Of a stretch of 64,000 nucleotides of DNA, positions 57,102-64,000 are shown piece by piece. Both the position numbers and the translations under genes were made by a program. The stretch is from NCBI GenBank assembly GCA_937919625.1, contig CALFRK010000028.1, forward strand, positions 29,347-93,346, given 5' to 3'. Every line of letters starts with the position of its first letter. Positions within the stretch are counted from its first letter, which is position 1. This stretch comes from an uncultured Ilumatobacter sp. Lineage in GTDB: Bacteria; Actinomycetota; Acidimicrobiia; Acidimicrobiales; Ilumatobacteraceae. Below the pieces are notes generated by a model. It searched no databases, was not told where the DNA came from, and worked only from the letters and a program-made list of their open reading frames with translations.

Positions 57102-57674
57102 ATGGATCAGCTGACGTCGCTCTTGCTCGCAGCCCAAGCTGGCGACCAAGACGCGCTCGAGCGGTTCGTCACTGCCACCCAGCACGATGTCATGGCGCTG
57201 TGTCGCTATCTAGGCGACCGAGACAACGCCGAGGATCTGGCACAGGAAGTCTACGAACGGGCCTTCGCCTCGTTGCACCGGTTTCGGGCCACGGGCCCGG
57301 CACGCCACTGGCTGCTCACGATCACGAGACGCACGTGTGCCGACGCCACCCGCAGCCGAAGCCGACGCCGCAAGACCGAGCAGCGAGTCGTCAACTTGGC
57401 CCGCGACGTGTCCGAAGGTTGCGTCCCCGCCTGCGATGGCCTTGTTATCGAAGAACTCCTCCATGAACTCGATGACGATCGCCGAGCGGCGTTCGTACTC
57501 ACCCAGCTGACCGGGTTGCGGTACGACGAGGCCGCCGACATCCTTGGCGTGCCGATCGGTACGATTCGGTCTCGTGTAGCACGCGCCAGAGACCAGCTAC
57601 TGCAGACGCTCCATGCTGCAGAGACCACCGACCAGCAGGAACCAGAACGACTTCGCCAACGACCACCCTCATGA
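57102..57674 (+). CDS. ECF-subfamily RNA polymerase sigma factor
   Basis: AQAGDQDALERFVTATQHDVMALCRYLGDRDNAEDLAQEVYERAF; LTGLRYDEAADILGVPIGTIRSRVARARDQL. Confidence 0.92.
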   Translation: MDQLTSLLLAAQAGDQDALERFVTATQHDVMALCRYLGDRDNAEDLAQEVYERAFASLHRFRATGPARHWLLTITRRTCADATRSRSRRRKTEQRVVNLARDVSEGCVPACDGLVIEELLHELDDDRRAAFVLTQLTGLRYDEAADILGVPIGTIRSRVARARDQLLQTLHAAETTDQQEPERLRQRPPS

Positions 57675-58093
57675 TGCCGACCCCCCGTTTCAGCGCCGTG
57701 CTTGGTGTTTTCGCGCTTACCGGTGCGGTCACGTTGTCGGCGTGTGGGGTGAATGGATCCGGAACTGACTCCCTTCCTCTGTCACCGATCGCCGCCGAGG
57801 GTCGCTTCATCGTCAGGACGACCGGTTGCGGGGCATGCCACGGCATCAATGGGCAGGGCGGTGTCGGACCCGCATTCATCGACCTGTTCGGATCCGTGGT
57901 CCAACTTAGCGACGGTTCAGTCGCCACCGCCAACCGCGAATACTTGATCGAATCGATCAAGACCCCCGCTGCCAAGCAGACCGACGGGTTCAAACTTCCG
58001 ATGCCTGCCAACACACTCACCGACGACGAGATCGACAAGGTCCTCGCTTACATCGAGGCGCTCGCCACACCCGCCGAGGGGAAGACGTTATGA
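57671..58093 (+). CDS. Cytochrome c family lipoprotein
   Basis: LTGAVTLSACGVNG; TTGCGACHGINGQGGVGPAFIDLFGS; DDEIDKVLAYIEAL. Confidence 0.88.
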   Translation: MMPTPRFSAVLGVFALTGAVTLSACGVNGSGTDSLPLSPIAAEGRFIVRTTGCGACHGINGQGGVGPAFIDLFGSVVQLSDGSVATANREYLIESIKTPAAKQTDGFKLPMPANTLTDDEIDKVLAYIEALATPAEGKTL

Positions 58094-58713
58094 CATCTCG
58101 CCGCCCAGCACTCCGGTGCCGAATCGGGGCGCTGCTGGTGGTGGCTGCCACGGTGGCCACCGCATGTGGCAGCAAGTCACCCCGCGAGTTCACTGGTTAC
58201 CGCCGTGAACCTGCACCCCTTGTGGGCGATCTGGCGCTTCCTGATCTCAGCAATCCGGGCAGCGATTTGTCGTTCGTAGCAGAGCAGGACCATCTGCTCG
58301 TGGTGTACTTCGGGTACACCAACTGCCCCGACTTCTGTCCGACCACCCTCAGCGACCTGCGCCTCGCCACGCGCCGGATGGACGAGGGCGCGGCCGCCCG
58401 CATCGACGTGGCGATGGTAACGGTCGATCCTCAGCGCGATATCGAAATATTGCCCGACTACATCACGAGCTTCTTCGACAACGGCCACGCACTCGGCACC
58501 AACGACGCCAGCCTGCTGGCGACAGCGGCTGCACCATTCGGAGCGTCGTACAATGTTGATCAGGCAGGCGATGGCACCGTCGACGTCGCACACACGACTT
58601 CGCTATATGTCATCGACGACACCGGCCATCTGGCGCTCACCTGGCAGTTCGGGGTTTCGATCGACGACCTCGCTGCCGATCTGACGCAACTACTTGATTC
58701 GAGTTCGACATGA
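58090..58713 (+). CDS. SCO1/SenC family protein
   Basis: LVVYFGYTNCPDFCPTTLSDLRLATRRM; VTVDPQRD; VAHTTSLYVIDDTGHLAL. Confidence 0.92.
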   Translation: MTSRRPALRCRIGALLVVAATVATACGSKSPREFTGYRREPAPLVGDLALPDLSNPGSDLSFVAEQDHLLVVYFGYTNCPDFCPTTLSDLRLATRRMDEGAAARIDVAMVTVDPQRDIEILPDYITSFFDNGHALGTNDASLLATAAAPFGASYNVDQAGDGTVDVAHTTSLYVIDDTGHLALTWQFGVSIDDLAADLTQLLDSSST

Positions 58714-59120
58714 ATCGCAAACAGCTTGGACTACTGGCCGTACTGCTGCCGTTGGTGATCGTCGGAGGGCTGTTGCTCGGGCGCTCAAAGGGCGGATCGG
58801 GTGGCGGATCGGCCGGTACAGGTATCCAGATCACCGACGCCGACAGCGCCACCGTCTTCGTGCACGACTTTTTGATCCCGCCCGGCACGGCCGATCGAAT
58901 CGCCGCCGGCGAATCAGTCGAGATCGTGCCCACCGAGTTGGTCGTGAAGGTCGGCGACGCGATCAGGATCGTCAACAACGACACCGACGACCACGTCGTG
59001 GGCGTGTTCTTCGTGGCATCCGGCGAAACGCTGACGCAACGCTTTAACACCGTAGGAGTTCTGGAGGGAGAATGCAGCGTGCATCCCAGCGGCTCATTCA
59101 CCCTGCGCGTCGAATCTTGA
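58710..59120 (+). CDS. Cupredoxin-like membrane-anchored protein
   Basis: TM start; ELVVKVGDAIRIVNNDTDDHVVGVFFVASGETLTQRFNTVGVLEGECSVHPSGSFTLRV. Confidence 0.7.
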   Translation: MNRKQLGLLAVLLPLVIVGGLLLGRSKGGSGGGSAGTGIQITDADSATVFVHDFLIPPGTADRIAAGESVEIVPTELVVKVGDAIRIVNNDTDDHVVGVFFVASGETLTQRFNTVGVLEGECSVHPSGSFTLRVES

Positions 59121-60112
59121 TCGAGCGGCTGCTGCACTGCAGTGTCGGCCTGGCCGCGCTCGCGCTCGGCTTGCTGGCGGCACCGCAAATCGCTCACGCC
59201 GACGCCGCCGGTCCAACCGACTACAGCACCGACGTTGTGGCCATCACTCCGGCGACAGACGTGATCACGGTCACGATCGAAGGTGGTGACTCGTTCGTGC
59301 GAGTTGTCGTGGCCGAGGGCCACGAGGCGATCGTGCTCGGCTATGACGACGAGCCATACCTTCGGTTATCGGCCGACGGCACCGTCGAGGAGAATCGTCG
59401 ATCGATGGCGACCTACTACAACGCCGATCGGTTTGGCGACGTCGAAATCCCCACCACTGTCGACAACACGGCCGCCCCCGACTGGCACAAGATCGGGCGC
59501 GGGGGCAGCTGGGCCTGGCACGATCATCGTGCCCACTGGATGGGTTCAGAACCTCCGATCGGGCTTGATGCAGGCGAATCGTTGCCGGCACAGGTGCTTC
59601 CGCTCCTGGTCGACGGCGATCTGGTCGAGATCAAGGTGCAAACCACACTCCAGCCGTCTCCGTCGATCTGGCCCGTCGTGTTCGGGCTGTTGATCGGTCT
59701 CCAGCTTGTCTTGCTCAGCACGCTTGCCGGTCCGGCCACGGTGACATTCGGTTCACTTCTGCTGGCGGTTGGGGCGACCGTCGTTGGTGTAGCCCAGTTT
59801 CGTTCGCTGCCCAGCGAAACAGGCCCGCTCGTGTCGTGGTGGCTACTTCCGGCCATCGCCCTGGCGTGCATGATTGCCACGATCCTCACCTATCGGCGCT
59901 GGGCGCTGCTGCAGAGCGCCCTGGCGCTGCTGGCGGGGCTGCAGCTGGCGCTGTGGGCGTTCACGCGGCGCACGACACTCACCAAGGCCGTGCTGCCCAC
60001 CGATCTCCCGTTCTGGTTCGATCGATTGGTCACAGCCGCAGCCTTGGTCGGCGGCGCGACGCTGGCCCTGCTGGCCCTGCTGGCCCTGTTTCGACCGGCG
60101 ACGGCCTCGTAA
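59117..60112 (+). CDS. Membrane protein with WAWHDHRAHWMG motif, unknown function
   Basis: Extracytoplasmic N-terminal domain followed by about five TM segments; TTGA overlap (alternative ATG at 59072). Confidence 0.72.
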   Translation: MIERLLHCSVGLAALALGLLAAPQIAHADAAGPTDYSTDVVAITPATDVITVTIEGGDSFVRVVVAEGHEAIVLGYDDEPYLRLSADGTVEENRRSMATYYNADRFGDVEIPTTVDNTAAPDWHKIGRGGSWAWHDHRAHWMGSEPPIGLDAGESLPAQVLPLLVDGDLVEIKVQTTLQPSPSIWPVVFGLLIGLQLVLLSTLAGPATVTFGSLLLAVGATVVGVAQFRSLPSETGPLVSWWLLPAIALACMIATILTYRRWALLQSALALLAGLQLALWAFTRRTTLTKAVLPTDLPFWFDRLVTAAALVGGATLALLALLALFRPATAS

Positions 60113-60123
60113 CGCCGAAGCCG

Positions 60124-60648
60124 CTACAGGCCTAGAGCGTCGTCGATCGCCTCGTTCAGGCCGTCCTCATCGAGCGGACCAAGATGACGTCTGGTGATGA
60201 CTCCGTCGGCGTCGAGTATCACTGTGGTTGGCATCGTGCTGGTGCGCAGCTCGGTGACGACATAACCCTCGGAGTCGAGGAACTGGTCATAGGTGGCACC
60301 GACCTCGGCCACGAACTCGGCAGCCTGGCCAGAGCTCTCACCGATATTGATGCCAACGAAACGGACCTCGTCACCCCGCGCCTGATGGACCGCCTCGAAA
60401 TCGGGGATCTCGCGGCGACACGGAGCACACCAGGTTGCCCACAAGTTGATGACCGCCGGCCCATCGATGTCGGCCAGGCTGATGGTGCCGGTGCCGTCGA
60501 GATATTCGATCTCGACGTCGGGAAGCACATCACCGCTGGGCTCGGCAGCTGCCGATGAAAGGGCGGCGCCCTCCGACGAGCCACATGCCGACAAGATCAG
60601 CGCTGCAGCGACAAGCACGGCCAGGCCCATACGGCGAGACACGATCAT
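60124..60648 (-). CDS. TlpA-like redoxin lipoprotein
   Basis: ALILSACGSSE; AVINLWATWCAPCRREIPDFEAVHQARGDEVRFVGINIGE. Confidence 0.9.
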   Translation of the reverse strand: MIVSRRMGLAVLVAAALILSACGSSEGAALSSAAAEPSGDVLPDVEIEYLDGTGTISLADIDGPAVINLWATWCAPCRREIPDFEAVHQARGDEVRFVGINIGESSGQAAEFVAEVGATYDQFLDSEGYVVTELRTSTMPTTVILDADGVITRRHLGPLDEDGLNEAIDDALGL

Positions 60649-61223
60649 GGCGCCGATTCGGCCACCTCGACCGTGAGCGTGATCGAATCGGACATTGCGA
60701 AGTCGAGCGTGACATCGACCGTGTCGCCGACCTCAAGCGGCTCGACCAGGTCGACCAGCATCACGTGATAGCTGCCGGGCTTGAACGAGACCGTCTCGCC
60801 GGCAAACAGCTCGAGGCCATCGGTGAGTTCTTGCATGGTCATAGCCGGCGCCGCGCTCGGATCCATGTCATCTATGTGGTCGGTGTCGCCCGACTCCATC
60901 TCAGTCATGTGGTCGGTGTCGCCCGACTCCATCTCAGTCATATGGTCGGAACCCTCCGTGCCGCCAGATTCGTCCATTTCGGCCATCACGACTTCGTGAA
61001 CCTGAGCGTCGGCGGCGATCGACGCCGGAACCGACGCCCCAACAAGCGTGTCGTCCTGCTCGGAGGTCAGATTGAAGTAAATCGCACCGGTCGTCTGCCC
61101 CGCAGCGCTGGTACGCGCCCAGGAGTTCTCGATCGAGATCGATTCGTCATCGGAGCCACAGCCGGCCAGTGCCAGAACTGCAAGTGACAGGCCAATCGGT
61201 AGGAGGTTGAATGCACGTTTCAT
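60645..61223 (-). CDS. Copper chaperone PCu(A)C family lipoprotein with Met/His/Asp repeat insert
   Basis: LAVLALAGCGSDD; ENSWARTSAAGQTTGAIYFNLTSEQDDTLVGASVP...VHEVVMAEM...LELFAGETVSFKPGSYHVMLVDL. Confidence 0.88.
   Translation of the reverse strand: MKRAFNLLPIGLSLAVLALAGCGSDDESISIENSWARTSAAGQTTGAIYFNLTSEQDDTLVGASVPASIAADAQVHEVVMAEMDESGGTEGSDHMTEMESGDTDHMTEMESGDTDHIDDMDPSAAPAMTMQELTDGLELFAGETVSFKPGSYHVMLVDLVEPLEVGDTVDVTLDFAMSDSITLTVEVAESAP
60874..60939 (-). repeat. Exact 33-bp tandem duplication inside the PCu(A)C gene
   Basis: atgtggtcggtgtcgcccgactccatctcagtc x2, encodes DHMTEMESGDT x2. Confidence 0.9.
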
Positions 61224-61292
61224 ATCAGGCCATGGTCGTCGCATCGGGGCTGGGAGTTCCCAAAATGTCCGAACAAAAGCCAAACTGAAGAA

Positions 61293-62291
61293 TCACGGCT
61301 TGAAACTTTGCCGATTCCAGGGGGCACTCGGCGAGACAGCACCTTCGCCGGCCGTCAGCACCTCGACACCGTCTTCGGTAACCAGACAGGTGTGTTCGTA
61401 CTGAGCGGTGCGCTTGCCATCGGACGTGACGGCGGTCCAGCCGTCGTCCCATGTTTTGTGTTGCCAGGTGCCGAGCGTGATCATCGGTTCGATCGTGAAG
61501 GTCATGCCGGGCTTCATGATCATCGAGCTACGAGAGTCGTAATAGTGCAGAACCTGGATGTCGGAGTGAAACTGCTCGCCGATGCCATGCCCGACGAAGG
61601 CTTTGACGACGCCCAGTCGGTGCGCTTTGGCGTGCTCTTCGATGGCGCGCCCGACATCGCTGATCGGACGGCCGGGCTTGACCGCCTCGATGCCCTTCCA
61701 GGTGCATTGCTCGGTGATCCGCACCAGTTCGCGGCTCTGTGGATCGACGTCACCGATACAAAACGTGGCATTGGTGTCACCGTGAACGCCACCGATGAAG
61801 GCGGTGACGTCGAGGTTCATGATGTCGCCGTCGCGCATCGCCCGTGAATCCGGGATGCCATGACAGATGACCTCATTGGCCGAGGTACACAGGCTCTTAG
61901 GGTAGTGGTGGTAATTGAGCGTGCTCGGGTACGAGTTGCGCTCGATGTACAGGAAATGGCAGTACTCGTCAACCTCTTCGGTCGTTATCCCTGGACGCAA
62001 GAACTCGCCCGTCAGCCGCAAGATCTCGGCCGCGACCTGGCCTGCGTATCGCATCCGCTCGATGATCTCGGGCGTCTTGATGCGGGGTTCGTCCCATGAC
62101 ACCGGATTGCCCGTATCGGCATAACTGGGACGTGCGATGTGATCGGGCACCGAACGCATCGGGCTGATCTCACCGGGCAGCACACGCCCCTCCGAGAGCT
62201 TGTGGCAACGCTTGTACTTGCGAGCGCTGCCGCACCAACACGGGTCGTTCGCCAGCGGCAGAATCGTCGGGGGCTGGAGAACGCTGCGCAT
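61293..62291 (-). CDS. map: Type I methionine aminopeptidase with N-terminal SEC-C zinc motif
   Basis: NDPCWCGSARKYKRCH; KTPEIIERMRYAGQVAAEIL; VICHGIPDSRAMRDGDIMNLDVTAF; FVGHGIGEQFH. Confidence 0.94.
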   Translation of the reverse strand: MRSVLQPPTILPLANDPCWCGSARKYKRCHKLSEGRVLPGEISPMRSVPDHIARPSYADTGNPVSWDEPRIKTPEIIERMRYAGQVAAEILRLTGEFLRPGITTEEVDEYCHFLYIERNSYPSTLNYHHYPKSLCTSANEVICHGIPDSRAMRDGDIMNLDVTAFIGGVHGDTNATFCIGDVDPQSRELVRITEQCTWKGIEAVKPGRPISDVGRAIEEHAKAHRLGVVKAFVGHGIGEQFHSDIQVLHYYDSRSSMIMKPGMTFTIEPMITLGTWQHKTWDDGWTAVTSDGKRTAQYEHTCLVTEDGVEVLTAGEGAVSPSAPWNRQSFKP

Positions 62292-62344
62292 CAAGACCAC
62301 AGTCTAGAAGGCTGCGAGCCAGGCTGCGCCTCTGTCAGGCAGGC

Positions 62345-62379
62345 GGTGTAAGGACAACCGGCGGAGTCGTCCTTACACC
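62345..62379 (-). terminator. Hairpin ggtgtaaggac...gtccttacacc
   Basis: 11-bp perfect arms, 13-nt loop, between kinase and map genes. Confidence 0.6.
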
Positions 62380-62530
62380 ATGATGCCCGTCGGCGCTGTG
62401 GGCCATCGAAGGACCACCGCCAATACGGAGAAAAGATCTCCGCTAGTCACAGAATATCCGTTTCAACTTCTCAGAAACAAGCCCCGCCGATTTCGATACA
62501 CACACGTTCGACCCCAGCGATGCTGGATCG

Positions 62531-63571
62531 TCACTTGGGTAGCCGAACTTCGACGGTGCAGCGTGTGTCATCCACAACCGCGATCGTGCCGCCGTGGGCA
62601 GAGACGATGCCACGGGCGATCGCCAGGCCGAGGCCGGCGGTTCCGGTGCTGACGTCACGCGCCGGGTCGCCGCGTGTGAACGGCTCGAATGCCCGTTCGC
62701 GCATCTCTGGTGGGAACCCAGGTCCATCGTCGACAACCCGAAACACCACCGAGTCCGAAGCCGACTCGACCTGAATTCGGACATTCGAGTCGGGTGGCGT
62801 GTGGCGAATCGCATTGTCAAGCAGATTGCGGATGACGCGCGACAGTTGGGTCGGGTCGCCGGTGACCGCCAATCGCTCTTGGGCATCGATGTGAATCGAC
62901 ACGCCGGCGGGCCGCGCCAGCGGGCGAACAATCTCGACCGCTTCATCAGCCAGTTCGGTTAGGTCGACCCTGACCATCCGCATCTCGAGCGTGCCGCTGG
63001 TCAGCCGGGTGTGCAGCTGCAGGTCGTCGACAAGCTCTCCCAAGGCCCGCACCTGATGTTCCATCCCATTCAGGTAGGCATCCGGGTCGGGTGCGACCCC
63101 GTCTCGAATCGCTTCCACCGAGGCCCGCAGGGCCGCCAACGGTGTCCGCAAGTCGTGGGAAATCGACGACAGCATCAGCGAGCGCTCCTTTTCGACGGCA
63201 GCGAGGCGGACCACCATCCGATCGAACTCGCGAGCGGCGTCGCCGAGCTCGTCGTGGCGCATGACACCGGAGCGGGCGGTCAGGTCACCATTGGCGACCC
63301 TCATGGCGGCATCACTCAATCGGTTCGCGTCACGGGCGATCGGCGACGAGAGCAGGTAGGCAACGGCCGCCGCAGCGATCGTGGCAGGGATCATGATCCA
63401 CAACAGGAAGCCGAGGTCCTGATGATTGATGAACATCTGTTGGGCGGCGATCACGATCATGATCACGGCGACCGCCAACACGCCGAGCGAGGCCCACATG
63501 AAACGGCGACCGAGCCGGTTCAGTTGCCAGACAGGCCTGCCGGCGGGGCGCAGCTCGGATCTATCGCTCAT
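62531..63571 (-). CDS. HAMP-domain sensor histidine kinase
   Basis: LLSSPIARDANRLSDAAMRVANGDL; MLSSISHDLRTPLAALRASVEAI; LLDNAIRHTPPDSNVRI; DDGPGFPPEMRERAFEPF. Confidence 0.93.
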   Translation of the reverse strand: MSDRSELRPAGRPVWQLNRLGRRFMWASLGVLAVAVIMIVIAAQQMFINHQDLGFLLWIMIPATIAAAAVAYLLSSPIARDANRLSDAAMRVANGDLTARSGVMRHDELGDAAREFDRMVVRLAAVEKERSLMLSSISHDLRTPLAALRASVEAIRDGVAPDPDAYLNGMEHQVRALGELVDDLQLHTRLTSGTLEMRMVRVDLTELADEAVEIVRPLARPAGVSIHIDAQERLAVTGDPTQLSRVIRNLLDNAIRHTPPDSNVRIQVESASDSVVFRVVDDGPGFPPEMRERAFEPFTRGDPARDVSTGTAGLGLAIARGIVSAHGGTIAVVDDTRCTVEVRLPK

Positions 63572-64000
63572 GGCTCGAACCGGTAGCCGACGCCCCAGAT
63601 GGTCGTGATCCAACGCGGATTCTCAGGATCGGTCTCGATCTTGTTGCGGATCCGGCGGACATGCACCGTCACGGTCGCTGAGTCCTGCCAATCGGGCGAT
63701 GATTGCCAGACGTCGCGAAGCAGATCGGCGCGAGAGAACACCCGGCGCGGCGACGCCGCAAGATGGGCGAGAACATCGAATTCCTTGGGCGTCAGCTCGA
63801 CCAGTTCGCCGGCCCGGCGTACTTCGCGCGAGCGAGTGTCTATCGAGAGGCCATCGAACTCGATCAGGTCGCTGAGCGGTGCCGGCCTGGGGGCTGCCCG
63901 CCGCAACACCCCGTTGACACGCGCAGCCAGCTCACGTGGCGAGAACGGCTTGACCACATAGTCGTCGGCGCCGAGCTCGAGCCCGGCGACACGGTCGGAT
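63568..64000 (-). CDS. OmpR-family response regulator (partial, 5' end beyond window)
   Basis: GLELGADDYVVKPFSPRELAARVNGVLRRA; ELTPKEFDVLAHLAASPRRVFSRADLLRDVW; frame open to window edge; ATGA overlap with kinase. Confidence 0.92.
   Translation of the reverse strand, partial: SDRVAGLELGADDYVVKPFSPRELAARVNGVLRRAAPRPAPLSDLIEFDGLSIDTRSREVRRAGELVELTPKEFDVLAHLAASPRRVFSRADLLRDVWQSSPDWQDSATVTVHVRRIRNKIETDPENPRWITTIWGVGYRFEP

Noticed and set aside
60874-60939. 33-bp repeat as a CRISPR-like or regulatory repeat
   Set aside because: In frame inside the PCu(A)C coding sequence with no spacers; explained as a protein repeat
1-64000. CRISPR arrays, tRNA or rRNA genes
   Set aside because: No regularly spaced direct repeats of suitable length, no tRNA cloverleaf signature and no rRNA sequence recognised on either strand by eye; a tRNAscan/Infernal run would be decisive

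Overview
High-GC actinobacterial (Acidimicrobiia/Ilumatobacter-like, by inference) chromosomal window with about 70 protein-coding genes, partial at both ends. No rRNA, tRNA or CRISPR array was recognised. The backbone includes a TPP-dependent dehydrogenase E1 subunit (left edge), a fused molybdenum hydroxylase, a betaine-type ABC transporter, a GSII-GSI-GlnR-like nitrogen locus, a deaminase/PLP-decarboxylase/RidA/mini-hydroxylase cluster, Fe-S maintenance genes (A-type carrier, SufR-like regulator, Mrp), CcdA/TlpA, a WhiB7-like regulator, Orn, a GH38 mannosidase, an M20 peptidase, CoaA, an orphan N6 DNA methylase, an ECF-sigma-linked copper/cytochrome module, a methionine aminopeptidase and a two-component system (right edge). 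Roughly 4.2-14.9 kb is a low-density, decaying accessory region. It carries ParDE, MazEF, XRE-GNAT and Doc-like toxin-antitoxin modules or remnants, frameshifted genes and three copies of a serine-recombinase C-terminal tail. The most interesting signal is the leader of the WhiB7-like gene (43.4-43.84 kb). It has an 83-codon upstream ORF with a Shine-Dalgarno, whose last codons can pair with the left arm of an intrinsic terminator. A second 23-codon ORF then overlaps the whiB start by ATGA. Together these look like a ribosome-controlled attenuator. All calls come from reading sequence and motifs only; no database search was run.
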